Assembly: GCA_016282215.1 (NCBI GenBank)
Contig: JAEEKC010000322.1
Location: forward strand, 1 to 9,379
Source of the DNA: Lachnospiraceae bacterium
Lineage (GTDB): Bacteria; Bacillota; Clostridia; Lachnospirales; Lachnospiraceae
DNA length: 9,379 nucleotides
Direction of reading: 5' to 3'
Position 1 is the stretch's first letter. Each line of letters begins with the position of its first letter. Shown one piece after another: positions 1 through 6,356 of this stretch. The notes below the pieces were generated by a model. The model had not been told where the DNA came from, did no database searches, and saw only the letters and a list, made by a program, of their open reading frames with translations. The position numbers were made by a program, and so were the translations under genes.

Positions 1-2215
1 CAAGATCGTGAAGCTGGGTGAGACGCTGTGCAAACCTGTCTGTGCTACCTGTGATGTGCATTTCATGGATCCGGAGGATGAACTGTACAGGCGCATCGTC
101 ATGGCGGGAAAAGGCTTTAAGGATGCAGATCAGCAGGCGCCTTTATATCTTCGTACAACAGAAGAAATGCTGGATGAGTTTTCCTATCTTGGCATGGATA
201 AGGCGAGAGAAGTGGTCATTGATAACCCGAACCTGATCGCAGACATGGTAGATCCCGTGCAGGCGGCCAGACCGGATAAATGTCCGCCGGTGATCCCGGA
301 CAGTGACAAGACGCTGCGTGATATCTGTGAGCGCAGAGCGAAGGAGATCTACGGCGAGGACCTGCCGGAGATCGTGAAGGAAAGGATGGACCGTGAGCTG
401 GATTCCATCATCAGCAACGGCTTTGCGGTCATGTATATTATCGCGCAGAAACTCGTGTGGAAGTCCGTGGAGGATGGGTATCTGGTAGGAAGCCGTGGTT
501 CCGTGGGATCTTCCTTTGTGGCTTATCTTTCCGGTATTACAGAAGTAAATTCCCTGTCGGCTCATTATCTGTGTCCGAAATGCCACTATGTGGATTTTGA
601 TTCACCGGAGGTGAAAGCTTTCTCAGGTATGGCGGGCTGCGATATGCCGGATAAGCTCTGCCCGGTCTGCGGCGAGCCGCTTTCCAAAGAGGGCTTTGAT
701 ATTCCGTTCGAGACCTTCCTGGGATTCAAGGGTGACAAGGAACCGGATATCGATCTGAATTTCTCCAACGAGTATCAGTCCAAGGCGCATAAGTATACGG
801 AGGTTATCTTCGGTGACGGCCAGACCTTCCGTGCAGGAACCATAGGCACTCTGGCGGAAAAAACCGCTGCCGGTTATGTGCGCAAATACTATGAAGAACA
901 TGGTGAGAACAAGCGCCGCAGCGAGGTGGAACGTATCGCCAAGGGATGTACGGGAATTTTGCGATCCACGGGCCAGCATCCCGGCGGCATCGTGGTACTG
1001 CCTCTGGGGGAGGATATCAACTCCTTTACGCCTGTGCAGCACCCCGCCAACGATATGACCACCAGCATCGTGACCACGCATTTTGATTATCACAAGATCG
1101 ATCACAACCTGCTGAAACTTGATATTTTAGGGCATCTCGATCCCACCATGATCCGTATGCTGCAGGATCTGACGGGAGTGGATCCCGTAACGATCCCCTT
1201 AGATGATAAAAAGGTCATGAGCCTGTTCCAGGATTTAAGCGCTCTGGGGATCACGGCAGACGATATCGACGGCTGTCCCCTTGGAGCAAGAGGCATTCCG
1301 GAGTTTGGCACGGACAATGCCATCGGCATGCTTCTCGATACCAAACCCAAGTCCTTTACAGACCTTGTGCGGATCTCCGGTCTGGCCCACGGCACGGACG
1401 TATGGGAAGGAAATGCAAAGACCCTGATCCAGGAAGGAAAGGCCACCATTTCCACCGCCATCTGTACCAGAGACGATATCATGATCTACCTGATCGACAA
1501 AGGTCTGGATAAGGGCGAAGCCTTTGATATCATGGAGAATGTCCGCAAGGGAAAAGTGGCAGGTGGAAAGTGTAAGCAGTGGGATGCCTGGAAAGCCGAT
1601 ATGCAGCAGCATGACGTGCCCGACTGGTACATCTGGTCCTGCGGCAAGATCCAGTACATGTTCCCGAAGGCCCACGCCGCAGCCTATGTCATGATGGCGT
1701 GGCGCGTGGGATACTGTAAAGTATATTATCCGCTGGCTTACTACACGGCATTTTTCTCCATCCGTGCAAAAGCCTTTAACTATGAGACCATGTGTCTGGG
1801 TGCGGCAAAAGCAAACGCCGAGCTGAGTAGACTTAAGAAGCTGAAGAAGGAGCTGCAGCAGAAAAATGAAAAGCTGCAGGCCAAGGATGAGGATACGATC
1901 TCCGATCTGCAGCTGGTGCAGGAGATGTATGCAAGAGGCCTGAATTTTATGCCCATCGATATCTATAAAGCCCATTCGCGAAGGTTTCAGATCATTGACG
2001 GCAAGATCATGCCGGCCCTGTCTGCTATCGAAGGTATGGGTGAGAATGCGGCGGAGCAGTTCATGGAGGGCGCAAGGGGAGAACCGTTTATCTCCATCGA
2101 TGACTTAAAGAGCCGGACGAAAGTGCCCACGAACGTGCTGGAGAAGATGAAGGCACTGGGTTTGCTGAAAGGGCTGCCGGAGTCGAACCAATTGAGCTTG
2201 TTCGATGTTATGTAA
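1..2215 (+). CDS. polC: DNA polymerase III alpha subunit, PolC type (C-terminal half, 5' truncated by window edge)
   Basis: This is the replicative DNA polymerase of Firmicutes, acting at the fork with the sliding clamp. The reading frame is open to the left edge, so the GTG at 8 is probably internal. About 735 residues are visible of a family length near 1,450; the exonuclease and most of the PHP domain lie outside. Counting from the GTG codon, the end of PHP (DVHFMDPED, 16-24) is followed by the palm loop GSRGSVGSSF (161-170). A zinc knuckle follows, with C189, C192, C218 and C221. The catalytic aspartates sit in PDIDLNFS (D247, D249) and KLDILGH (D372). QHPGGIVV (323-330) and the FPKAHAAAY block (from about 554) are typical of the family. 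A lysine-rich helical stretch lies near 604-627. The protein ends in QLSLF (728-732), the clamp-binding motif, followed by DVM. Minor oddities are ATCD where ATGD is usual and GHLDPT where GHDDPT is common. Identity is near certain. Confidence 0.97.
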   Translation, partial: KIVKLGETLCKPVCATCDVHFMDPEDELYRRIVMAGKGFKDADQQAPLYLRTTEEMLDEFSYLGMDKAREVVIDNPNLIADMVDPVQAARPDKCPPVIPDSDKTLRDICERRAKEIYGEDLPEIVKERMDRELDSIISNGFAVMYIIAQKLVWKSVEDGYLVGSRGSVGSSFVAYLSGITEVNSLSAHYLCPKCHYVDFDSPEVKAFSGMAGCDMPDKLCPVCGEPLSKEGFDIPFETFLGFKGDKEPDIDLNFSNEYQSKAHKYTEVIFGDGQTFRAGTIGTLAEKTAAGYVRKYYEEHGENKRRSEVERIAKGCTGILRSTGQHPGGIVVLPLGEDINSFTPVQHPANDMTTSIVTTHFDYHKIDHNLLKLDILGHLDPTMIRMLQDLTGVDPVTIPLDDKKVMSLFQDLSALGITADDIDGCPLGARGIPEFGTDNAIGMLLDTKPKSFTDLVRISGLAHGTDVWEGNAKTLIQEGKATISTAICTRDDIMIYLIDKGLDKGEAFDIMENVRKGKVAGGKCKQWDAWKADMQQHDVPDWYIWSCGKIQYMFPKAHAAAYVMMAWRVGYCKVYYPLAYYTAFFSIRAKAFNYETMCLGAAKANAELSRLKKLKKELQQKNEKLQAKDEDTISDLQLVQEMYARGLNFMPIDIYKAHSRRFQIIDGKIMPALSAIEGMGENAAEQFMEGARGEPFISIDDLKSRTKVPTNVLEKMKALGLLKGLPESNQLSLFDVM

Positions 2216-2285
2216 ACGTAGTTATGCTTCACCGCAGGAACATAGAGACATCTGTTGGATGTAGTATACGGGAAAATAAAGGCTT

Positions 2286-2379
2286 CCCCCTGGGGGTCGC
2301 TAAGCGCCGGTGGCGCTTGTCCAGCGTGGACCGAGCCGGCAGGCGAGACGGCTGTCGCCGAAGGCGACTGATGAGGGGC
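2286..2379. repeat. GC-rich multi-hairpin intergenic repeat element (possible structured RNA)
   Basis: Four adjacent perfect hairpins lie between polC and the glucosidase gene. They are AAGCGCC/GGCGCTT (2302-2308 with 2312-2318), GTCCA/TGGAC (2319-2323 with 2327-2331), AGCCG/CGGCT (2334-2338 with 2349-2353) and GTCGCC/GGCGAC (2354-2359 with 2363-2368). CCCCT (2287-2291) can pair with AGGGG (2374-2378) and close the whole set into a five-way junction. CCCCCTGGGGG at 2286-2296 offers a competing fold. There is no T-run after it, so it is not a standard intrinsic terminator. From memory it resembles GC-rich hairpin repeats scattered between genes in gut Lachnospiraceae and Ruminococcaceae. The strand of transcription is not certain, but polC and the downstream gene both read rightward. 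The rest of the gap (2216-2285 and 2380-2404) shows no clear promoter or gene. Confidence 0.7.
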
Positions 2380-2404
2380 GTACAGCATATCGAAATCTAA
2401 GTAT

Positions 2405-2410
2405 AAGGAG
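2405..2410 (+). promoter_or_regulatory. Ribosome binding site of the GH13 gene
   Basis: AAGGAG lies 5 nt before the ATG at 2416. This fixes the start of the glucosidase and argues against any start inside the preceding hairpin repeat. Confidence 0.85.
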
Positions 2411-2415
2411 CAACC

Positions 2416-4095
2416 ATGTCAGACTGGTACAAAAAAATGTCCTTCTACCAGATCTGGATCCGCAGCTTTGCCGACGGCAATGGCGACGGGATCGGAGATC
2501 TGCAGGGCGTTTATGAAAAACTGGAATACATTAAAAAGCTGGGCGTGGACGGGATCTGGTTCTCGCCCATCTATCCGTCGCCGAATGCGGACTTCGGCTA
2601 TGATATTTCCGATTATCGGAACATTCATCCCGATTACGGCACGCTGGAGGATTTTAAGAGGGTTCTGGAAAAAGCCCATAAGCTTGGTCTGAAGGTGATC
2701 ATGGATCTGGTGGTCAATCACACCTCCGACGAGCATCCCTGGTTTCTGGAAAGCCGCAAGGGAAAGGATAATCCTTACAGCGATTATTATATCTGGCGCG
2801 ATAACCCCAACAACTGGGATTCTCTCTTTGAGGGGAATGCCTGGGAATATGATGAGGTACGCGGGCAGTATTATCTGCACATTTTTGCAAAAAAACAGCC
2901 CGACCTGAACATGGACAACCCAGCCGTGAGAGCGGAAGTGGAAGGGATCCTGAAGTTCTGGCTGGATATGGGAGTGGACGGGTTCCGTGAGGATGTGATC
3001 AATTTCATCTCCAAAAAAGAAGGCCTGCCAAACGGCGTACCTTTCCTGCCTGCGGTCAACGGCATGATGCATTACAAGGACGGGCCGCATATTTATGAGT
3101 ATAATCAGCAATTCCGCAAGGTGTGTCAGCAGTATGACTGTTTCCAGATCGGGGAAGGTCCCATGACGACGCTGCAGTCGGCGCTGAAATACCTGACCGG
3201 TCCGGGCAAGTCGCTGGATATGATGTTTTCCTTTGATCATATGATGGCGGACTGTATGTATACGGAATATATGCACAGGCCGTTTTCCCTGATCAAATTC
3301 AAGAAAGCAATTTCAAAATGGCAGTACGGTCTGGCCGGCAGGGCATGGAATGCGCTGTATCTGGAAAACCACGATCATCCGCGTATCATCAGCAGGTACG
3401 GCAGTGAGATCTTCTGGAAGGAAAGCGGAAAAATGTTAGCAGCCGCTTACCTTTTCCTGCAGGGAACGCCCTTTGTTTATCAGGGGCAGGAGATCGGCAT
3501 GACCAATATCCGCCTTGGCAGGATCGAGCATTATGAGGATGTGTCCACCAAGACGAATTTCCATCGATATCATGTGAAGGATTCTATGGCCAGGCGCCTT
3601 GCCAGGATCCATGTATCCAGCCGGGATTCGGCCAGAACACCGATGCAGTGGAGTGGTAAACCTCACGCAGGATTTACAGCTCCTGATGCAACGCCTTGGT
3701 TTTATGTAAACCGAAATTATACAACCTGTAATGTGGAGGATGAGGAAAAGGATCCTTACAGTATTCTGCGTTTTTACAGGCGCTGCCTATCCCTTCGCAG
3801 ACATTCAAAGACCCTGATCTTTGGCGAATACAGAGAGCATTTTCCGAAGGATCCGCTGCTGTTCGTGTACGAGCGGGTGATGCAGACAGGCAAGGGGTCT
3901 ACCCGTTACCTTGTGATCTGTTCCTTCTCGGCGGCACCGGCGCTGCTGCGCTGTCCGAAGCACCTGCAGGGCAGAAGGGGACAGTTGGTTTTGGATAACT
4001 ACGAAAGAGCCGAGATGAAGCCGTTTGCAACGACAATTGAAGAAGGTGAAATGCTTCGGCCATATGAGGTTCGCGTATATCGATTCAAAGTTTGA
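2416..4095 (+). CDS. GH13 alpha-glucosidase, oligo-1,6-glucosidase type
   Basis: This is a cytoplasmic glycoside hydrolase (no signal peptide) expected to release glucose from the non-reducing end of short alpha-glucosides such as isomaltose or panose. The 559-residue length fits the MalL/oligo-1,6-glucosidase group. Visible motifs in order are the calcium-site loop DGNGDGIGDLQG (20-31), region I DLVVNH (97-102), the subfamily signature QPDLN (161-165), region II GFREDVINF with nucleophile D193, region III IGEGP with acid/base E247, and region IV ENHDHPR with D320. A C-terminal beta domain follows. V194, directly after the nucleophile, is the residue associated in this family with alpha-1,6 preference, so isomaltose-type substrates are more likely than maltose; that is inference. 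Region II reads FRED rather than the textbook FRMD. No transporter or sugar regulator adjoins it. No good promoter is visible upstream, so readthrough from polC through the hairpin repeat is possible. Confidence 0.93.
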   Translation: MSDWYKKMSFYQIWIRSFADGNGDGIGDLQGVYEKLEYIKKLGVDGIWFSPIYPSPNADFGYDISDYRNIHPDYGTLEDFKRVLEKAHKLGLKVIMDLVVNHTSDEHPWFLESRKGKDNPYSDYYIWRDNPNNWDSLFEGNAWEYDEVRGQYYLHIFAKKQPDLNMDNPAVRAEVEGILKFWLDMGVDGFREDVINFISKKEGLPNGVPFLPAVNGMMHYKDGPHIYEYNQQFRKVCQQYDCFQIGEGPMTTLQSALKYLTGPGKSLDMMFSFDHMMADCMYTEYMHRPFSLIKFKKAISKWQYGLAGRAWNALYLENHDHPRIISRYGSEIFWKESGKMLAAAYLFLQGTPFVYQGQEIGMTNIRLGRIEHYEDVSTKTNFHRYHVKDSMARRLARIHVSSRDSARTPMQWSGKPHAGFTAPDATPWFYVNRNYTTCNVEDEEKDPYSILRFYRRCLSLRRHSKTLIFGEYREHFPKDPLLFVYERVMQTGKGSTRYLVICSFSAAPALLRCPKHLQGRRGQLVLDNYERAEMKPFATTIEEGEMLRPYEVRVYRFKV

Positions 4096-4098
4096 GAG

Positions 4099-5010
4099 TT
4101 ACAACTGCGTATCCAGAAACTCCATGATCAGTTCATTGACGTTGACCCCTGTCAGTTTTTCATCCGGCCAGGCGTGGCGGGTGTTTTTGTTGAACAGATG
4201 CCATACCTGTTTCTTGTTCTTTTTTCCTGTCATCTTGGTCAGAACGGAAGCCTTGCCGATTTCGGTCTCTTCAACCTGATCCAGTTCGTTGGAGGCTGCC
4301 AGGGCATCAAGGACGTCCTCGATGGCAGGTGCAATGGCGTACTTGGCACTCCCGTCAGAATTCTTGGGAACTACATCATCTTTTTCTCCCGTTACCTGGA
4401 AAAACGAAGCGCGGGGACGCAGACTGATCTCGTCATATACCTTTGGGGCCATTATGCCGGAGACACTTACGCATGCGGCAAAGGTCTGAGGATCCTCAAC
4501 GGCAAGACGATGTGTCATGAAAGCACCATTGGAAAAGCCGACAGCGAAAGTACGATCCGGATCAAAACCGTATTCCTTTTGCAGATATCTGGCCAGATTT
4601 TTCAAAAAGGCCACGTCATCATTGCCCTGTTCATCAATACCATAATTCCAGCCGTTGGAGGAGCCGGTCGAAAAAGGATTCGGTGCGCCGGTCACGTAAG
4701 CAACGCCGTAGCCTTTCGGAACGGCAAGCTCTTCTAAATGAACGGTCTGCCGGAAGATCTGGGCAGACTCTCCATAACCGTGGAGCATCAGGATCAGCGG
4801 AGCTTTTTTCGTTTCAGCCGGAAGATCCAGGATGAATTCGTGGCCCACATCATGATCGGTATCTTTGTAGGTCAGTGTATAGGTGTTATCGCCTTTGGCC
4901 GTGACATTTTCAATGCCCTGCGGATCATTGGGCGTCGCGCAGGCACAGAGAAGTGCGGCGCAGGCAGATATTGTTAAAAGCAGGGCAGATATCTTTTTCA
5001 GGTTTAACAT
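4099..5010 (-). CDS. Secreted lipoprotein esterase, PHB depolymerase/LpqC-like alpha/beta hydrolase
   Basis: This 303-residue protein is an alpha/beta-hydrolase of the COG3509 (LpqC, PHB depolymerase/feruloyl-esterase-like) type, probably anchored outside the membrane as a lipoprotein. The N-terminus has K5 and K6, a hydrophobic core (7-21) and a lipobox LCAC with likely lipidated C24. The oxyanion-hole segment is LMLHGYG (74-80). The nucleophile elbow GFSNGA puts the catalytic serine at 160. The candidate acid is D211 or D212 in VTGEKDD, and the base is H279 in TRHAW. The natural ester is not readable from sequence. Carbohydrate acyl esters of the diet or cell envelope are as plausible as polyester, and true PHB degradation is unlikely to be the role in a gut Firmicute. 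The ATG is preceded by AGAGG (5018-5022 on the complement). It lies 72 bp after the Rrf2 gene on the same strand with no clear promoter between, so the two may be cotranscribed. Confidence 0.87.
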   Translation of the reverse strand: MLNLKKISALLLTISACAALLCACATPNDPQGIENVTAKGDNTYTLTYKDTDHDVGHEFILDLPAETKKAPLILMLHGYGESAQIFRQTVHLEELAVPKGYGVAYVTGAPNPFSTGSSNGWNYGIDEQGNDDVAFLKNLARYLQKEYGFDPDRTFAVGFSNGAFMTHRLAVEDPQTFAACVSVSGIMAPKVYDEISLRPRASFFQVTGEKDDVVPKNSDGSAKYAIAPAIEDVLDALAASNELDQVEETEIGKASVLTKMTGKKNKKQVWHLFNKNTRHAWPDEKLTGVNVNELIMEFLDTQL

Positions 5011-5082
5011 TGGTTTTCCTCTAATTAATCACTTGTTTATCGGTGCTGAATATACATATCGGGCTTAATACTGCCTCAAATA

Positions 5083-5484
5083 TCATCCATCCAGCAGATC
5101 CTGCAGCGTCCTTCCGTAAAAGAAATCATGAACCAGGTCATTATACTCTTTCCACATGGGAAGGGTTTTACATTTTTCTTTCATATCGCATTCGTAATCC
5201 GGATCGGCCAGGCAGGCCACGGAGCACATGGAGCCTTCCATCAGGTCAAGTATTTCACCGATGGTATATTCCGCAGGTTTGCGCCGCAGTTTATATCCGC
5301 CGCCTTTTCCGCTGACACCCTTTAAAAGACCGCCGGATACCATGTCCTTGACGATGATCTCCAGATATTTTTTCGAGATATTCTGCCGCTCAGCGATATC
5401 TTTGAGCGGAATGTAGTTTTCGCTTGCCTGCTCCGCAAGATCGAGCATGACGCGGATCGCGTAGCGTCCTCTTGTTGAGATCAT
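5083..5484 (-). CDS. Rrf2-family transcriptional regulator (IscR/NsrR-like, putative Fe-S sensor)
   Basis: This 133-residue protein has the typical Rrf2 length and opening, MISTRGRYAIRVMLDLA. The winged helix-turn-helix covers about residues 25-68: the recognition helix is near ISKKYLEIIVKDM, and the wing is GVSGKGGGYKL. The C-terminal sensor loop holds C87, C91, C99 and C105, spaced C-x3-C-x7-C-x5-C, followed by W111. Rrf2 proteins of the IscR, NsrR and RsrR kind bind an iron-sulfur cluster with three cysteines in this loop. C91, C99 and C105 match that pattern best, so a redox, nitric-oxide or iron-sulfur-status sensor is likely. CymR-type cysteine regulators are less likely given the cysteine count. 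The start is set by GGAGGT (5491-5496) 6 nt upstream. The gene lies divergent from the HAAS operon and upstream of the esterase gene, its two candidate targets besides itself. Confidence 0.92.
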   Translation of the reverse strand: MISTRGRYAIRVMLDLAEQASENYIPLKDIAERQNISKKYLEIIVKDMVSGGLLKGVSGKGGGYKLRRKPAEYTIGEILDLMEGSMCSVACLADPDYECDMKEKCKTLPMWKEYNDLVHDFFYGRTLQDLLDG

Positions 5485-5518
5485 AACAGTACCTCCGAAT
5501 TGATCAAATGCTTATCAT

Positions 5519-5531
5519 ATAGAAACTCTAT
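5519..5531. promoter_or_regulatory. Candidate operator palindrome at the Rrf2 transcription start
   Basis: ATAGA-AAC-TCTAT is a perfect 5+5 inverted repeat with a 3-nt centre. It sits at the predicted +1 of the Rrf2 promoter, where an autorepressor would block transcription. It is short and AT-rich, so chance occurrence is possible. I know of no matching published Rrf2 site and assign the binder by position only. Confidence 0.4.
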
Positions 5532-5537
5532 TGTCCT

Positions 5538-5566
5538 ATTATAAAGTAGGCAGGTAGGTTTTTCAA
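5538..5566 (-). promoter_or_regulatory. Near-consensus sigma-A promoter of the Rrf2 gene
   Basis: Reading the minus strand, a TTGAAA -35 box (5561-5566) is followed by exactly 17 nt and a perfect TATAAT -10 box (5538-5543). The start of transcription would fall near 5531, about 47 nt before the Rrf2 start codon. The spacer holds GTAGG twice on the plus strand (5546-5558). This is the strongest promoter visible in the window. Confidence 0.85.
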
Positions 5567-5641
5567 TCCATATTGCCGGATCGAGGCCGAAATATATGCT
5601 TCCTTTTTTGTAAAACAAGTGATTTTATGGCTGTTTTGTAG

Positions 5642-5647
5642 TATAAT
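5642..5647 (+). promoter_or_regulatory. Predicted -10 box of the HAAS/DUF4097/HD-GYP operon
   Basis: A perfect TATAAT box lies 40 nt before the HAAS start codon. At 17 nt spacing the -35 position reads GTGATT (5619-5624), a weak match, after a T-rich stretch at 5602-5610. A weak -35 with a perfect -10 suits a regulated promoter. Downstream of the likely start are GACGTC (5654-5659) and GTCA-AA-TGAC (5661-5670), small palindromes that could be operator elements. Confidence 0.65.
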
Positions 5648-5687
5648 CAATGCGACGTCCGTCAAATGACAAATTAAGGTGTTTTGT

Positions 5688-6281
5688 ATGAAGAAAGAAG
5701 AGTTCCTGCTTGAACTGAAAGACAGGCTGTCGGGTTTGCCGAGTGAAGAAGCTGAGGAGAGAGTGGCATATTACGGTGAACTGATCGATCACCGTATGGA
5801 GACCGGCCTGACGGAGGAAGAAGCCGTAACCGGGATCGGATCTGTGAACGAGGCAGTGGGGCAGATCATGTCGGAGATCCCGCTGACGCAGCTGGTAAAA
5901 CGCAGGGTGGACCCGAAGAAAAAACACAGCGTGGGAAAGATCGTGGCCCTCATCGTGCTGTTTCCGATCTGGTTTCCGCTGTTCATCGCCTTTTTTGCGG
6001 TTTTTTTGTCTTTGTATATCACGGCCTGGGCATTGCTGATCTCCTTCTTTTTTGTGGGAGTGGCGATCGTGGTCGCGTCCATCGGCTGTATTGTGGCAGC
6101 GGTTGGATATATGGCCGCCGGCAGACCGTTAGGGGCGATATTCCTGATCGGAACCGCGCTGATCCTGGCAGGGATTGCGATCCTGTTTTTCCTTGTGAAT
6201 GGCGGACTGATCAAGGGACTGGCGAAACTGACGGCGAAGCTGGCCATTTCGATCAAGCGGAAATTTGTGAAGACAGAGTAA
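5688..6281 (+). CDS. DUF1700/HAAS-domain membrane protein
   Basis: This 197-residue protein has an N-terminal helical HAAS/DUF1700 domain (about 1-62). Typical features are the opening MKKEEFLLELKDRL, the ERVAYYGELIDHRME segment and EEEAVTGIGS. A basic linker (KKKH, 77-80) follows, then at least three hydrophobic membrane helices near 85-112, 115-141 and 146-171, and a lysine-rich cytoplasmic tail. The biochemical role of the family is not established; such proteins commonly accompany DUF4097 proteins and PadR regulators. I chose the ATG at 5688 over the in-frame GTG at 5679 because TAAGGTG at 5675-5681 serves as the ribosome binding site for the ATG and would overlap the GTG start. It is the first gene of a likely four-gene operon and is divergent from the Rrf2 gene. 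Confidence 0.9.
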   Translation: MKKEEFLLELKDRLSGLPSEEAEERVAYYGELIDHRMETGLTEEEAVTGIGSVNEAVGQIMSEIPLTQLVKRRVDPKKKHSVGKIVALIVLFPIWFPLFIAFFAVFLSLYITAWALLISFFFVGVAIVVASIGCIVAAVGYMAAGRPLGAIFLIGTALILAGIAILFFLVNGGLIKGLAKLTAKLAISIKRKFVKTE

Positions 6282-6344
6282 ATTACTGATCAATGGTAAA
6301 GTCAGGTATGAAAATGCTGAACCAAGCAACTACTGATTAATTTC

Positions 6345-6351
6345 GGAGGAG
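6345..6351 (+). promoter_or_regulatory. Ribosome binding site of the DUF4097 gene
   Basis: GGAGGAG lies 5 nt before the ATG at 6357. The 75-nt gap after the HAAS gene holds no clear promoter or terminator, which supports cotranscription. Confidence 0.85.
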
Positions 6352-6356
6352 TATCG

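Noticed and set aside
1235..1975. 246-codon minus-strand frame inside polC
   Set aside because: It lies fully opposite conserved polC coding sequence, has no recognisable domain and is rich in the residues expected from a reverse shadow.
2310..2516. 68-codon plus-strand frame running from the hairpin repeat into the glucosidase gene
   Set aside because: It has no ribosome binding site, overlaps the well-supported glucosidase start in another frame, and its sequence is simply the translated hairpin repeat.
2419..3276. 285-codon minus-strand frame opposite the glucosidase gene
   Set aside because: It is antisense to the conserved GH13 motifs, shows no family features and no convincing ribosome binding site.
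5679..5687. GTG at 5679 as the HAAS start codon
   Set aside because: It would overlap the TAAGGTG ribosome binding site and add three residues not typical of the family, so the ATG at 5688 is preferred.
5632..5688. 9-bp direct repeat TGTTTTGTA at 5632-5640 and 5680-5688
   Set aside because: One copy lies in the promoter spacer and the other just before the HAAS start. It is T-rich and likely chance, with no symmetry to suggest a regulator site.
6293..6340. 15-codon frame between the HAAS and DUF4097 genes
   Set aside because: It has an ATG and a stop but no ribosome binding site, and is too short to support without conservation data.
6284..6341. Imperfect direct repeat TACTGATCAAT / TACTGATTAAT in the HAAS-DUF4097 gap
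   Set aside because: The two 11-mers differ at one base and lie 47 bp apart. They are too short and AT-rich to call a site, though they could be a remnant of duplication.
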